Counted from the first letter of the stretch, positions 24,994 through 33,925 are shown. The stretch: DNA of 64,000 bases from HGM11501 sp045123995 (GCA_045123995.1 JBGVKY010000022.1:36827-100826); one strand, 5' to 3'. Notes: a model not told the origin generated them from the letters alone. Translations and numbers: made by a program.

Positions 24994-25980
24994 ATGATGG
25001 GTTTTGAAAACAAAAACATTGCATCCGCAATCGCAAATGAGTTTCTTTCAAAAAAGCAGAAAAGAGATGCTTTAATAAAAGAAAGAAGGGAAGAGCTTTA
25101 TAAGAAAATCCCGACTCTTTCAGCCGTTGAAAAAGAAATTTCTTCTCTCAGCTTTTCTCTTTTCAAAAAGGCGGCAGACGGTTTTTCCCCCGATAAGGCA
25201 GCAGAGGAGATAAGGGAAAAATCCCTTGCTCTTACAAAAAAAAGAGACGCTCTTATAAAAGAAGCAGGCTTCGGGGATGACTACTTAAATCCCCCCTATG
25301 AATGTCCTTTATGCAAGGACGAGGGCTTTATAGATAATTCATACTGCCACTGCTTTCAGAAAAAGCTTTTGGAAAGAACCCTTTTAGAATCAAATTTATC
25401 TTCCATGCAGAATAATACCTTTGAAAACTTTTCACTTAACTGGTATTCAGAAGAAGCGGAAAACGGTGCTTTAAGTCCCCGTGACAATATGAAGAAAATT
25501 TTATCCGATTGTATAAAATTTTCAGAAAACTTTAAAACTACCGATGATAATCTGCTTTTGACAGGTCCTTCGGGTCTCGGCAAAACATTTTTGTCTTCCT
25601 GCATAGCAAATCATCTTATAAAAGAGGGGATAGATGTGGTTTATCAGAGCGCAGGGGTTATCTTCTCGCTCCTTGATAAAGTGAAATTCGGAAAAAATGT
25701 TTCTGAGGAGGAAAATTACACCCTTGGAAAAATCTTAAATGCTGACCTTTTGATTTTGGACGATTTAGGAACAGAGTTTATAACTGAATTTTCCGTTTCC
25801 GAGCTTTTCAGAATACTGAACACCCGTGCTTTAAATGAAAAAAAGACCATTATAAGCACAAATCTTTCCCTTTCGGACATTAAAAGGATTTATTCAGAAA
25901 GAATTTTCTCCCGTATTATTGGGAATTTTGTTATACTTAAATTTTACGGAAAAGATATCCGTATGCTTAAAAAAATGTAA
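24994..25980 (+). CDS. dnaI: DnaI/DnaC-like helicase loader ATPase
   Basis: This 328-aa protein has an N-terminal region with a zinc-binding cluster (CPLCKDEGFI...YCHCF near residues 105-120) as in B. subtilis DnaI. An AAA+ domain follows with Walker A GPSGLGKT near 195, Walker B LLILDDLG near 252 and an STN sensor. It loads the replicative helicase with DnaD. ATG codons at 24994 and 24997 both fit the AAAGGAG site. It starts 1 nt after dnaD; the sugar kinase gene follows after 22 nt. Confidence 0.9.
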   Translation: MMGFENKNIASAIANEFLSKKQKRDALIKERREELYKKIPTLSAVEKEISSLSFSLFKKAADGFSPDKAAEEIREKSLALTKKRDALIKEAGFGDDYLNPPYECPLCKDEGFIDNSYCHCFQKKLLERTLLESNLSSMQNNTFENFSLNWYSEEAENGALSPRDNMKKILSDCIKFSENFKTTDDNLLLTGPSGLGKTFLSSCIANHLIKEGIDVVYQSAGVIFSLLDKVKFGKNVSEEENYTLGKILNADLLILDDLGTEFITEFSVSELFRILNTRALNEKKTIISTNLSLSDIKRIYSERIFSRIIGNFVILKFYGKDIRMLKKM

Positions 25981-26002
25981 TTTATATTAGGAGGAATTTA
26001 TA

Positions 26003-27484
26003 ATGGCTACACTCAAAACTTTAGCGTTCGACTTCGGTGCTTCATCAGGCCGTGCCATCTTGGCAGAATATGACGGCAAAAAGGTTACATTAAACGAAAC
26101 CCACCGTTTCTCCAATGATCTGGTAGGTATCGGAAACCACCTTTACTGGGACATTTTAAGACTTTTCTTTGAAATCAAATCGGGTATCAACAAGACCGCA
26201 ACCGACGGCTATAAGGATATTGCTTCCATTGGTATCGACACCTGGGGCGTTGACTACGGATTTTTGGATAAAAACGGAAATCTTTTAGCTAATCCCCACA
26301 ACTATCGTGATACCAGAACAGCAAAATACTTTGAAGAAATTGAAAAGTATGCAAGCAAGGAAGATATTTACAATCAGACAGGAACTCAGTTTGTTCCCTT
26401 AAACACTCTGTTCCAGCTTCTGGACGACAAATATTCCGGTGCTCCCGCTTTGGAAAATGCCGAAACCATGCTTATGATTCCCGACCTTTTCAATTATTTC
26501 TTAACAGGCGAAAAGGTTACAGAATACACCATCGCATCAACCAGCCAGCTTTATAACTCTGTTACCGATTCCTGGGCTTGGCCTTTAATTGAAAAATTAG
26601 GTCTTCCCAAGAAGATATTTACAGATGTTAAGCATCCGGGTCAGATGATGGGTAAGGTTCTTCCCAATTTGGCTGAAGAGCTTGGCATTCCCTCTGTTCC
26701 CGTGGCTTTGGTTGCATCTCACGATACAGCCTCTGCCGTTGCTGCAGTTCCTGCCGAAAAGGGCGAAAGCTATGCTTATATCAGCTGTGGAACCTGGTCT
26801 CTCTTAGGTGCTGAAATCGATAAGCCCATTATTAACGACCTTTCCAAGAAGCACAACTTCACAAACGAGGGCGGTATCAATAAGACAATCCGCTTCCTTA
26901 AAAACATTATGGGTCTTTGGATTATCCAGGAAAGCCGCCGTCAGTGGAAGAGAGAAGGTCTCGCCCTTTCCTTTGACGAAATGGAACAGGCAGCTTGGAA
27001 TGCACCTGCTTTCAAGAGCTTTATTGACCCTGACTATGCAACCTTTGCACTTCCCGGAAATATGCCTAAGTATATTGCCGAGTTCTGTAAGAATACAAAT
27101 CAGGAAATTCCCGAGGGTGTTGGCCCCGTAACCCGTTGCATCGCACAGTCCCTTGCAATGAAATACCGTTATTCAATCGAATGCTTAGAAGAAATTTTAG
27201 GCAAAAAGATTGACGTTATTCATCTTGTAGGTGGCGGTATTAAGGACCAGATGATGTGCCAGTTTACTGCAAATGCAACAGGCAGAAGAGTTGTGGCAGG
27301 CCCCGTTGAAGCTACCAGCATGGGTAATATTTCATCTCAGCTTATGGCTCTTGGTGAAATCAAGACTTTAGACGAAGCAAGACAGATTGTTAAAGCTTCC
27401 TTCGAGCCTAAGTATTACGAGCCTCAGGATTTTGCTTCCTGGGATGCTGCATATGCTGACTTCTTAAAGATTTTAGGAAAATAA
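26003..27484 (+). CDS. rhaB: Rhamnulokinase/L-fuculokinase-family sugar kinase
   Basis: The 493-aa FGGY kinase starts with FDFGASSGRAILAEYDG and has SIGIDTWGVDYGFLD, HDTASAVAAVP, ISCGTWSLLG and HLVGGGIKDQMMCQ. These match rhamnulokinases (RhaB) better than classical FucK. No rhamnose isomerase is in the window, while FucI, FucU and a class II aldolase are, so it may phosphorylate L-fuculose or both ketoses. AGGAGG precedes the ATG. It may be read through from dnaI or have its own promoter, which I could not locate. The symbol reflects family, not proven substrate. Confidence 0.85.
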   Translation: MATLKTLAFDFGASSGRAILAEYDGKKVTLNETHRFSNDLVGIGNHLYWDILRLFFEIKSGINKTATDGYKDIASIGIDTWGVDYGFLDKNGNLLANPHNYRDTRTAKYFEEIEKYASKEDIYNQTGTQFVPLNTLFQLLDDKYSGAPALENAETMLMIPDLFNYFLTGEKVTEYTIASTSQLYNSVTDSWAWPLIEKLGLPKKIFTDVKHPGQMMGKVLPNLAEELGIPSVPVALVASHDTASAVAAVPAEKGESYAYISCGTWSLLGAEIDKPIINDLSKKHNFTNEGGINKTIRFLKNIMGLWIIQESRRQWKREGLALSFDEMEQAAWNAPAFKSFIDPDYATFALPGNMPKYIAEFCKNTNQEIPEGVGPVTRCIAQSLAMKYRYSIECLEEILGKKIDVIHLVGGGIKDQMMCQFTANATGRRVVAGPVEATSMGNISSQLMALGEIKTLDEARQIVKASFEPKYYEPQDFASWDAAYADFLKILGK

Positions 27485-27492
27485 ATAAAATA

Positions 27493-27520
27493 AAAAAAGC
27501 ACCCCGTGGGGTGCTTTTTT
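27493..27520. terminator. Bidirectional terminator between kinase and transketolase genes
   Basis: AAAAAAGCACCCC/GGGGTGCTTTTTT stem with A and T runs on both sides, serving two convergent genes. Confidence 0.9.
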
Positions 27521-27521
27521 A

Positions 27522-28445
27522 TTATTTCTTAAGAACTTCCTTGACTCTCTTTGCGATTTTTTCTGCAGAAAGGCCGTACTGGTCTCTTATCCATTCCTGA
27601 TGTCCGATTAAGCTTACGTTTACATCGGGAAGTGCGAATCGTGAAAACACCTTGGGAGATACGTTACTGTCTACCAGAACCTCGGCAACGGCACTTCCGA
27701 GACCGCCGGATAAGTTGTGCTCCTCAACCGTTATGATACCGCCTGTATTTTTTGCCGCATCAAGTATAGCTTCCTTATCAATGGGCTTTATTGTGTGCAT
27801 ACTTACAACTCTTGCCTTTATTCCTTCTTTTTCAAGAGCCTCTGCGGCATTAAGTACGTTAATTCCGATGGGACCGGCAAACATCAAGGTTATGTCAGAG
27901 CCTTCCTTTACTAAATTAGCCTTGCCCAGCTTAAAGTCGATGGGGCCCTTATGAATATCACGCTCACCCTTATATCCGCATCTGTAATAGAAGGGTCCGT
28001 TATATTCAATCATAGCGTGAGTTGCCGCCTCTGCTTCGTAGTTATCGCAGGGAACACAAACCACCATATTGGGAAGTGCTCTCATAATAGCAATATCCTC
28101 TGTGGAGTGATGGCTCATTCCTAAAGGTCCGTAGGATACACCGCCGCCTATTATAACGATTTTTACATTTGCATTGTGATAGCAAACGTCGTTTCTTATC
28201 TGCTCCAAACATCTTAAGGTGGGGAAGTTTGCGATAGAATATGTAATTGCGATATTTCCCTCCATTGCGATTCCGCAGGCAACACCTGTCATGTTTTGCT
28301 CTGCAACACCAACATTATAGTATCTTTCGGGGAAGGTGTCTCTGAAAGGCTCAATTTCACCGTATCCGATGTCCGCCAGTACCATGTGTATTCTCTTATC
28401 TTCCTTTGCAATATCAAGTAAAGTTTTATTAAATAATGCTCTCAT
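27522..28445 (-). CDS. Transketolase, C-terminal subunit
   Basis: The 307-aa protein holds the pyrimidine-binding and C-terminal domains of a split transketolase. It shows ERYYNVGVAEQNMTGVACG with the catalytic Glu that activates thiamine diphosphate, the GVSYGPLGMSHHSTED region, and VEEHNLSGGLGSAVAEVL. It starts 2 nt after the N-terminal subunit and must form a complex with it. In the LacI-controlled operon it is more likely part of a specific sugar pathway than the housekeeping pentose-phosphate enzyme. Confidence 0.9.
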   Translation of the reverse strand: MRALFNKTLLDIAKEDKRIHMVLADIGYGEIEPFRDTFPERYYNVGVAEQNMTGVACGIAMEGNIAITYSIANFPTLRCLEQIRNDVCYHNANVKIVIIGGGVSYGPLGMSHHSTEDIAIMRALPNMVVCVPCDNYEAEAATHAMIEYNGPFYYRCGYKGERDIHKGPIDFKLGKANLVKEGSDITLMFAGPIGINVLNAAEALEKEGIKARVVSMHTIKPIDKEAILDAAKNTGGIITVEEHNLSGGLGSAVAEVLVDSNVSPKVFSRFALPDVNVSLIGHQEWIRDQYGLSAEKIAKRVKEVLKK

Positions 28446-28447
28446 TT

Positions 28448-29254
28448 TTAAGCCTCCTTTATTGCGTTTATTACGCTTTCCAAATCTTCATCTGCCACAT
28501 ACTTGTAGTGGGATTTTACTGTATCTTCCATAGCGGGAATTCCCTTGCACTTTATGGTCTTTGCAATAATTGCAGAGGGCTTGTCGTTTCCAAAAGGTAC
28601 CTTTTTCAAGGTTTCGTAAATTTCTTCTAAATTGTGACCGTCTATTTCAACTGCATTCCAGCCAAAACATTCAAGCTTTGTCTTTAAGTTCCGAAGGTCA
28701 ATGATATCCTCGGAATGACCCAGTGCCTGTACCTGGTTATAGTCTATAATAAGAGTGAGGTTTGAAAGATGCTCCTGAGCTGCAAACATGATAGCTTCCC
28801 AGGTGGAGCCTTCGTTCATGTCTCCGTCACTGGACATAACGAAAATTCTTCTTTTTGACTTTGCATATCTTCCTGCAATAGCCATTCCTGTTGCCACAGG
28901 AAGTCCATGACCCAGTGAGCCTGTTGAAAATTCAACGCCGGGGAGCTTATGGCTTATATGTCCCATGAGCTTTCCGTCATCGCAGTAATATTTGGAAAGC
29001 CATTCTTCGGGAATAAAGCCTTTCTGTGCCAGAGCCGAATATACTGCTGCTGCCGCATGACCCTTGCTTAATACAAATCTGTCGCGCTCGGGCATATCGG
29101 GATTTTTGGGGTCCACATTAAGAATTTTCTCATACAAAACGGCAATTATATCAGCCATGGAAAGCATGCTTCCCACATGTCCGCTTTTGGCCGCATTTGT
29201 CATCTTTACAGAATCAATACGAATTCTTTTTGCAATTTCTCTACATTTTTCCAT
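28448..29254 (-). CDS. Transketolase, N-terminal subunit
   Basis: The 268-aa protein holds the thiamine-diphosphate pyrophosphate-binding domain: SGHVGSMLSMADI, DRFVLSKGHAAAAVYSAL, GSLGHGLPVATGMA and the GDG...N motif (SSDGDMNEGSTWEA, IDYNQVQALG) near residue 140. It transfers two-carbon ketol units between sugar phosphates with its partner encoded just downstream. It begins 26 nt after the SDR gene. Confidence 0.92.
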   Translation of the reverse strand: MEKCREIAKRIRIDSVKMTNAAKSGHVGSMLSMADIIAVLYEKILNVDPKNPDMPERDRFVLSKGHAAAAVYSALAQKGFIPEEWLSKYYCDDGKLMGHISHKLPGVEFSTGSLGHGLPVATGMAIAGRYAKSKRRIFVMSSDGDMNEGSTWEAIMFAAQEHLSNLTLIIDYNQVQALGHSEDIIDLRNLKTKLECFGWNAVEIDGHNLEEIYETLKKVPFGNDKPSAIIAKTIKCKGIPAMEDTVKSHYKYVADEDLESVINAIKEA

Positions 29255-29280
29255 TTTTTTCTTCCTTTCTTTTTCCTTTA

Positions 29281-30066
29281 TTATTTCTCTTTATTAACGT
29301 TTCCGTTCATTGTAATTCCGCCGTCGCAGGGGATAATTACTCCGTTTAAGTATGCTCCCTCATCTGATGCTAAGTAGCAGGCAAGATTTGCTATATCCTG
29401 AGGCTTGCCCCAGCGTCTTAAGGGTGTTATCTGTTTCAAGAAAAACTCATTATCAAAATTTGGGTCGTTTAAATTGCTTTCTTTAACCATTTCTGTTTCA
29501 ATGGCCGCAGGTGCTATACAGTTTGTCCTGATATTGTACTTTCCGTAGTCAACAGCCATGGAACGGGTGAGTGCGATTGTAGCTCCCTTTGTTGCAGAAT
29601 ATGCCGCACAGCCGGGAATTCCCACAACGCCTGCACTGGAAGCGGTGTTTATGATAGCTCCGCCTTTTTTCTTCATTAATCTGATGGCATATTTGGAGCA
29701 GTAGTACATTCCGTTTAAGTTTATGGATAAAACTCTTTCCCATATGTCAGAGGGAACTTCGTCAATGCAGGTATCCCTGCCTCCTAAAAATACAGATGCA
29801 TTATTGTAGAGGGCGTCAACTTCACCGTATTTTTCCTCTATTTTAGCGAAGGTTTCTGATACCGCTTCTTCATTTGATATATCGGTTTTCAAAAACCATA
29901 CATTCTGTCCTTTTTCCGAAAGCTCTGCCTCAAGTTTCTTTCCGGCCTCTTCATTGACGTCAAGAATTACTACCTTCGCTCCTTTTTCAGCAAAAATTCT
30001 TGTACCCCATTCGCCGATGCCGCTGGCACCTCCTGTGATAATTGCAACTTTGTCTTTTAAATTCAT
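29281..30066 (-). CDS. SDR-family NAD(P)-dependent oxidoreductase
   Basis: This 261-aa classical short-chain dehydrogenase has TGGASGIGEWG near residue 12 (cofactor site), NNAS near 90, catalytic Ser in INTASSAG and YSATK (Tyr-xxx-Lys) near 156-160. It ends with the usual ACYLASDEGAYLNGVIIPCDGG. It probably oxidises a sugar or polyol that then feeds the transketolase; the substrate is unknown. First gene after lacI, directly downstream of a perfect LacI-type operator. Confidence 0.9.
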   Translation of the reverse strand: MNLKDKVAIITGGASGIGEWGTRIFAEKGAKVVILDVNEEAGKKLEAELSEKGQNVWFLKTDISNEEAVSETFAKIEEKYGEVDALYNNASVFLGGRDTCIDEVPSDIWERVLSINLNGMYYCSKYAIRLMKKKGGAIINTASSAGVVGIPGCAAYSATKGATIALTRSMAVDYGKYNIRTNCIAPAAIETEMVKESNLNDPNFDNEFFLKQITPLRRWGKPQDIANLACYLASDEGAYLNGVIIPCDGGITMNGNVNKEK

Positions 30067-30087
30067 TTTTTCGCCTCTTTCTTTTAT

Positions 30088-30109
30088 TTTAGAGAAACGT
30101 TTCTCTAAA
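30088..30109. promoter_or_regulatory. LacI-type operator O1 (22-bp perfect palindrome)
   Basis: TTTAGAGAAACGTTTCTCTAAA is a perfect palindrome with the central CG typical of LacI-family sites. It sits between lacI and the SDR gene. Confidence 0.8.
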
Positions 30110-30141
30110 TATTTAAAATAAAAGCGATTTTGCTATCGCCC

Positions 30142-31185
30142 TTATTTTATATTTGACTTTAAGTAGAGAACCGACGGCACGGATATATTCCTTTCGGGCG
30201 TCCATTCTTCATGTCCATAGCTGGATTTCTTTATTAAATAATCGCAGACACTTCTTACTATAATCTTACCCAATTTCTCCTGATTCTGGTAAATTGTTCC
30301 CTTCGCAATGCCCTTTTTTATGTAAACTGATATTTCGGGGGAAAGGTCCGTTACAACCACATTTACTTTATCAGAAAGATTTTTCTCTTGGATAAACCTC
30401 AAAATCTCTTTGCTGGATAAGGTTGAAACATATATGGCATTTATATCCTCTTGCTCCGCGAAAAGCTTTTCCACTAAAGCCTTTGCCTTTTTTTCATTAT
30501 CTTCGGTTTCTATTACAGAAACCACTCTTCCACCAAAAGAAGAAATGCTCTTTTCAAAAGCTTCCACTTTGTTTTTATGGGCTTCCACGTCCAAAAAGCC
30601 TGTAAAAACAGCAGCTTTAATATCCTTTCCGGTGAGTCCTAAAAATTCACCGGCCAGGGAGCCTGACATAAAGCTGTCCGAAGAAACATTAGTAATCACA
30701 TTGTCTGTTTTTCTTTCTTCTCCCACCTGAAAAACAGGAAGGTTTAGCTTTCCCAGCACCTTTTCAACGGTTCCCATGGAGCCATGGGCAGAGGAACAGA
30801 GAATAAAAGCCTTTATTTCCTCTTTTTCTATCCATTCTGAAATGTCCTCTTCACTAAGGGAATCCTTTTCCGATATATAATAATAGGAAGCTTTTATTTT
30901 ATGGTTTTTAATATTTTCAAATTCTTCGTCGATGCCGTCTTTGATGGGCTTAAAGTAGTCACCCCACTCGTCAGGCATTATAACCCCGATTGTCATGGGG
31001 TTTCTTGCCAGAGACTGAGCTACCGAATTAAGCTCATATCCCATTTCACGGCACACTGCTAAAATTTCCTGTCTCCTTTTTTCACTTATTCCGCTTTTTC
31101 CCGTAAGAGCCTTATTCACGGTGGAAAGGGATACGTTCATTTTTGATGCTATATCCTTTATGGAAACTTTTTTATCTTTAGCCAT
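30142..31185 (-). CDS. LacI-family transcriptional repressor
   Basis: The 347-aa protein has an N-terminal LacI helix-turn-helix (VSIKDIASKMNVSLSTVNKALTGKSGISEKRR, residues 6-40) with the hinge helix up to about 60. A periplasmic-binding-like effector domain follows. I chose the ATG at 31185, preceded by AAGGGGG, not the codon at 31239. Two matching operators flank its transcription unit (30088-30109 and 31202-31218), so it probably represses itself and the SDR-transketolase genes until a sugar binds. Confidence 0.92.
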   Translation of the reverse strand: MAKDKKVSIKDIASKMNVSLSTVNKALTGKSGISEKRRQEILAVCREMGYELNSVAQSLARNPMTIGVIMPDEWGDYFKPIKDGIDEEFENIKNHKIKASYYYISEKDSLSEEDISEWIEKEEIKAFILCSSAHGSMGTVEKVLGKLNLPVFQVGEERKTDNVITNVSSDSFMSGSLAGEFLGLTGKDIKAAVFTGFLDVEAHKNKVEAFEKSISSFGGRVVSVIETEDNEKKAKALVEKLFAEQEDINAIYVSTLSSKEILRFIQEKNLSDKVNVVVTDLSPEISVYIKKGIAKGTIYQNQEKLGKIIVRSVCDYLIKKSSYGHEEWTPERNISVPSVLYLKSNIK

Positions 31186-31201
31186 GTTTACCCCCTTTTT
31201 A

Positions 31202-31218
31202 GGATAACGTTTCTCTTT
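31202..31218. promoter_or_regulatory. LacI-type operator O2, imperfect
   Basis: On the minus strand AGAGAAACGTTATCCT shares its left half and centre with O1. It lies just downstream of the lacI -10 box, where binding would block transcription. Confidence 0.65.
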
Positions 31219-31230
31219 GTAATTAAATTC

Positions 31231-31259
31231 AGTATACAACGGAAAGTTTTCTTTGTCAA
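31231..31259 (-). promoter_or_regulatory. Promoter of lacI
   Basis: TTGACA (31254-31259), a 17-nt spacer and TATACT (31231-31236) on the minus strand. Confidence 0.8.
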
Positions 31260-31280
31260 CTATAAACTTTCCAAAATGTA

Positions 31281-31309
31281 TTGACTAATATCTTATTTTA
31301 TGTTATAGT
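31281..31309 (+). promoter_or_regulatory. Promoter of the MalY-like gene
   Basis: TTGACT, a 17-nt spacer and TATAGT, back to back with the lacI promoter. Confidence 0.7.
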
Positions 31310-31370
31310 TCCTTTGAATTTTGAAAACATTCGAGAGACTTACTCTCTAATGAGAAAAGAGGTAATTTTC

Positions 31371-32540
31371 ATGAAGTACAATTTTGACAGTTTTTTTGAC
31401 AGAAGAAAAACAGGTTCAGGAAAGTGGTTAAGCGTTCCTGAAGGTGTAATTTCAATGTCAGTTGCAGACATGGATTTTCCTCTGGCCCCTGAAATAAGGG
31501 AGGAAATCAAAAAGTGTGTGGATATGGGCGAATCCGGCTACGTTGGTATGGGCAATGACGATTATGATGCTGTTATAAACTGGGTAAAGGAAATTAACGG
31601 AGTGGAGCTTGACAAAAAACATCTTTTACCTACTCCGGGAGTTCTTTACGCCGCAAGAACAGCTATGTATACGCTGACAGAGCCGGGTGATAAGGTTGTT
31701 GTCCAGATTCCTCTGCACACTCCATCTATTGCCACAGCGGCAATGCTTGACCGTATTCCCGTTAAGAATAATCTCATCTATGAAAACGGTAAATACCAAA
31801 TTGATTTTGACCATCTGGAAAAGTGCTTTAAGGACGGAGCAAAGGTATTTATGATTTGTGCTCCCAATAATCCCACAGGCCGTGTATGGACACGCCAGGA
31901 GCTTTCCAATATCGCTCTTTTAGCAAACAAATATAATGTTTATGTGGTGTCGGATGAAATTCACAGAGATATTATCTGGGGCAATAACAGACATATATCT
32001 CCTTCGGAAATTCCCGAGCTTGCTGACCGCACAGTTTCGGTTTTCTCTACTTCAAAATCCTTTAATATGGGTGCTTTTCATGTAGGAAGTGCAATTATTC
32101 CCAACGCTGATATAAAGAAAAGGGTAGAAGAAAGATTTTACGCTCACGGACATTCCTGTTCACGCCCCTCACTCTTATGCATGAAGGCTCAGACTGCAGC
32201 ATACACAAAAGGCAAAGAATGGTTCCTTGAAATGAAATCCTATGTGGAAGGAAATATTCATCTTGCAAAGGACTATTTATCGGATCTTCCCATGCAGGCA
32301 AACGATCCTGAGGGTACATTCCTTTTATGGATTGATATTTCTCAGCTGGGCTATGATGCAGATACCCTTAAAGACATCATGCGCAACAAGTGGCGTGTAT
32401 CTATGGATCCCGGAAGCTATTATGATTCTACAGATTATGCTTCTTATAAAGGGCTTGAGCATCACATGAGAATGAATCTTGCAACTCCCAGACCCGTTTT
32501 GGAAGAAGCTTTAGATCGTATAAGAAAATTTTACAAGTAA
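31371..32540 (+). CDS. MalY/PatB-type PLP-dependent enzyme (cystathionine beta-lyase family)
   Basis: The 389-aa fold-type I PLP enzyme has the MalY/PatB opening (KYNFDSFFDRRKTGSGKW) and PNNPTGRVWTRQEL. VVSDEIHRDI binds PLP through Asp, and the lysine-bearing STSKSFNMGAFHVG lies near residue 240. Family members cleave C-S bonds of cystathionine or cysteine; MalY also modulates a regulator in E. coli. The ATG at 31371 has AGAGGTAA upstream; the frame upstream to 31281 only covers the promoter. It is divergent from lacI and has its own terminator, so it is probably not part of the sugar operon. Confidence 0.9.
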   Translation: MKYNFDSFFDRRKTGSGKWLSVPEGVISMSVADMDFPLAPEIREEIKKCVDMGESGYVGMGNDDYDAVINWVKEINGVELDKKHLLPTPGVLYAARTAMYTLTEPGDKVVVQIPLHTPSIATAAMLDRIPVKNNLIYENGKYQIDFDHLEKCFKDGAKVFMICAPNNPTGRVWTRQELSNIALLANKYNVYVVSDEIHRDIIWGNNRHISPSEIPELADRTVSVFSTSKSFNMGAFHVGSAIIPNADIKKRVEERFYAHGHSCSRPSLLCMKAQTAAYTKGKEWFLEMKSYVEGNIHLAKDYLSDLPMQANDPEGTFLLWIDISQLGYDADTLKDIMRNKWRVSMDPGSYYDSTDYASYKGLEHHMRMNLATPRPVLEEALDRIRKFYK

Positions 32541-32574
32541 AAAAAACTATCCGCAAAGCGGATAGTTTTTTTTT
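32541..32574 (+). terminator. Terminator of the MalY-like gene
   Basis: AAAACTATCCGC, loop AAA, GCGGATAGTTTT plus a T run, directly after the stop. Confidence 0.95.
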
Positions 32575-32581
32575 GAAATAC

Positions 32582-32610
32582 TTGACTTTGCTCTCATCTG
32601 TTGTTATCAT
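32582..32610 (+). promoter_or_regulatory. Promoter of the DUF975-like gene
   Basis: TTGACT, a 17-nt spacer and TATCAT. The whole -10 box lies between the arms of an inverted repeat. Confidence 0.65.
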
Positions 32611-32625
32611 ATTATCAGATGAGAG
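32591..32625. promoter_or_regulatory. Inverted repeat around the -10 box, probable operator
   Basis: CTCTCATCTG (32591-32600) and its exact complement CAGATGAGAG (32616-32625) are spaced by 15 nt. A bound repressor would occlude the -10. Confidence 0.6.
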
Positions 32626-32651
32626 TAACACAAATTATAAGGAGGGTTCAT

Positions 32652-33314
32652 ATGAACAGAGAAAAATTAAAATCTAATGCAAAACAGCAAATTAAAGGAA
32701 AAATAGCAATACTTTTGGGTATTACGCTGATTATTTCGCTTATATCAACTGCGATTTCTCTTATTTTATCCTTTATTCCTTTCGGCAGCTTGCTTTCTGC
32801 AATCATTGTTACACCGGCATTTACATTAAGTCTTGTTCGCATTTATCTTAATGTTGCAGCAGGTAAAACTCCCGTTGTCAATGATTCTTTTTCCGGTTTT
32901 GATGATTTTTGGGCGGCTTTTAAGGTAAATTTCCTTACAGGACTTTTTACTTTTTTATGGTCTCTTCTTTTCGTTATCCCCGGCATTATAAAGAGCTACT
33001 CATACTCCATGTCTATGTTTATTCTTGCGGAAAACAAAGGTAAACCCGCTTTAGAATGTATCAACGAATCAATTTCTATGACTTACGGACATAAAATGGA
33101 GCTTTTTGAACTGGGATTATCATTTATAGGCTGGTATTTTTTAGGAATTATAACTTTTGGTATTGCTTTCATCTGGATTATTCCTTACTGGGAGTTAACT
33201 TTTGTAAACGCATATCATACCTTAAAGCCTGCTGCTTTTAAAATTGTTGACACATCTTCTGTTATAGAAACCGAGTCAATCGAATCTGCTTCGGAAGAAA
33301 ATGCAGAGGAATAA
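32652..33314 (+). CDS. DUF975-like integral membrane protein
   Basis: This 220-aa protein opens with the family-typical REKLKSNAKQQIKGK and has about five to six hydrophobic helices. It carries the conserved LLFVIPGIIKSYSYSMSMFILAENKGKPALECINESI and MTYGHKMELFELGLSFIGW segments. The C-terminus is an acidic tail rich in Ser and Glu. The family has no defined function. The ATG at 32652 has AAGGAGGG; the frame opens earlier within the promoter. An inverted repeat over the -10 suggests dedicated control. Confidence 0.85.
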   Translation: MNREKLKSNAKQQIKGKIAILLGITLIISLISTAISLILSFIPFGSLLSAIIVTPAFTLSLVRIYLNVAAGKTPVVNDSFSGFDDFWAAFKVNFLTGLFTFLWSLLFVIPGIIKSYSYSMSMFILAENKGKPALECINESISMTYGHKMELFELGLSFIGWYFLGIITFGIAFIWIIPYWELTFVNAYHTLKPAAFKIVDTSSVIETESIESASEENAEE

Positions 33315-33351
33315 TTCATAATTAAGTGCGGAGAAATCAATTAAACTAAAT

Positions 33352-33383
33352 AAAAAGCGTACTGAATTTTCAGTACGCTTTTT
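33352..33383 (+). terminator. Terminator of the DUF975-like gene
   Basis: AAAAAGCGTACTGAA pairs with TTCAGTACGCTTTTT. Confidence 0.9.
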
Positions 33384-33412
33384 ATTTCAAGATAGAACAA
33401 CAAAGATTCCGT

Positions 33413-33775
33413 TTAATTATTGTTTTTCTTTGCCGTATTTATTGAGAAAATCAACACTCTTTTTATTTCAAGACAATCTTTAAGCAAAGATTCTCCCTCG
33501 TCATTTGTCAGTAGTTCTGATTTAACAAGCAATCTCAACCAATATTCAGTTTCAGCCGTTTCTTTCAAGGATATATGTAATTTTGATATAAAGTCAGCCT
33601 TGCTTTGTCCGTAATTGGCTTCATTGATATTTGCTCCGATGCTTGTGCCACTTCTAACTATTTGTTTTGATATGACACTCTCTTTTTTATCCTTAACTAA
33701 ATATCTTTGTAATTTTATAATTCTCGCAGCGAAATCTATTGATTTGCCAATTAAAATGTTTTCTTTCATTTTCAT
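33413..33775 (-). CDS. Four-helix bundle protein (23S rRNA intervening-sequence-like)
   Basis: The 120-aa protein has the family's DFAARIIKLQRYL, ISKQIVRSGTSIGANINEANYGQSKADFISKLHISLKE and ETEYWLRLL segments (residues about 12-80). These form a four-helix bundle related to proteins encoded in 23S rRNA intervening sequences and often found beside small repeats. Function is unknown. The start at 33775 (MKMKEN) is weakly supported because no clear Shine-Dalgarno is seen; 33769 is an alternative. It lies opposite to its left neighbour and is followed upstream by an inverted-repeat region, which may mean it travelled as a small mobile unit. Confidence 0.8.
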   Translation of the reverse strand: MKMKENILIGKSIDFAARIIKLQRYLVKDKKESVISKQIVRSGTSIGANINEANYGQSKADFISKLHISLKETAETEYWLRLLVKSELLTNDEGESLLKDCLEIKRVLIFSINTAKKNNN

Positions 33776-33847
33776 CACCAAAGATATTATATCACCAAAC
33801 ACGGAGATTTTCAATTATTAATTATTCATCAGCGAAGCGATTTCACC

Positions 33848-33894
33848 ATTCATTATTCATTAAAAAATCCTGTCGAGCTTAATGAATGATGAAT
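33848..33894. repeat. Imperfect inverted repeat near the IVP-type gene
   Basis: ATTCATTATTCATT (33848-33861) pairs imperfectly with AATGAATGATGAAT (33881-33894). In between lies AAAAAATCCTGTCGA, whose complement occurs again in the tRNA terminator at 33941-33955. The region is AT-rich and may be a MITE-like remnant. Confidence 0.4.
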
Positions 33895-33925
33895 ATTGAA
33901 TAATGAAAAATTAATAATACAAAAC

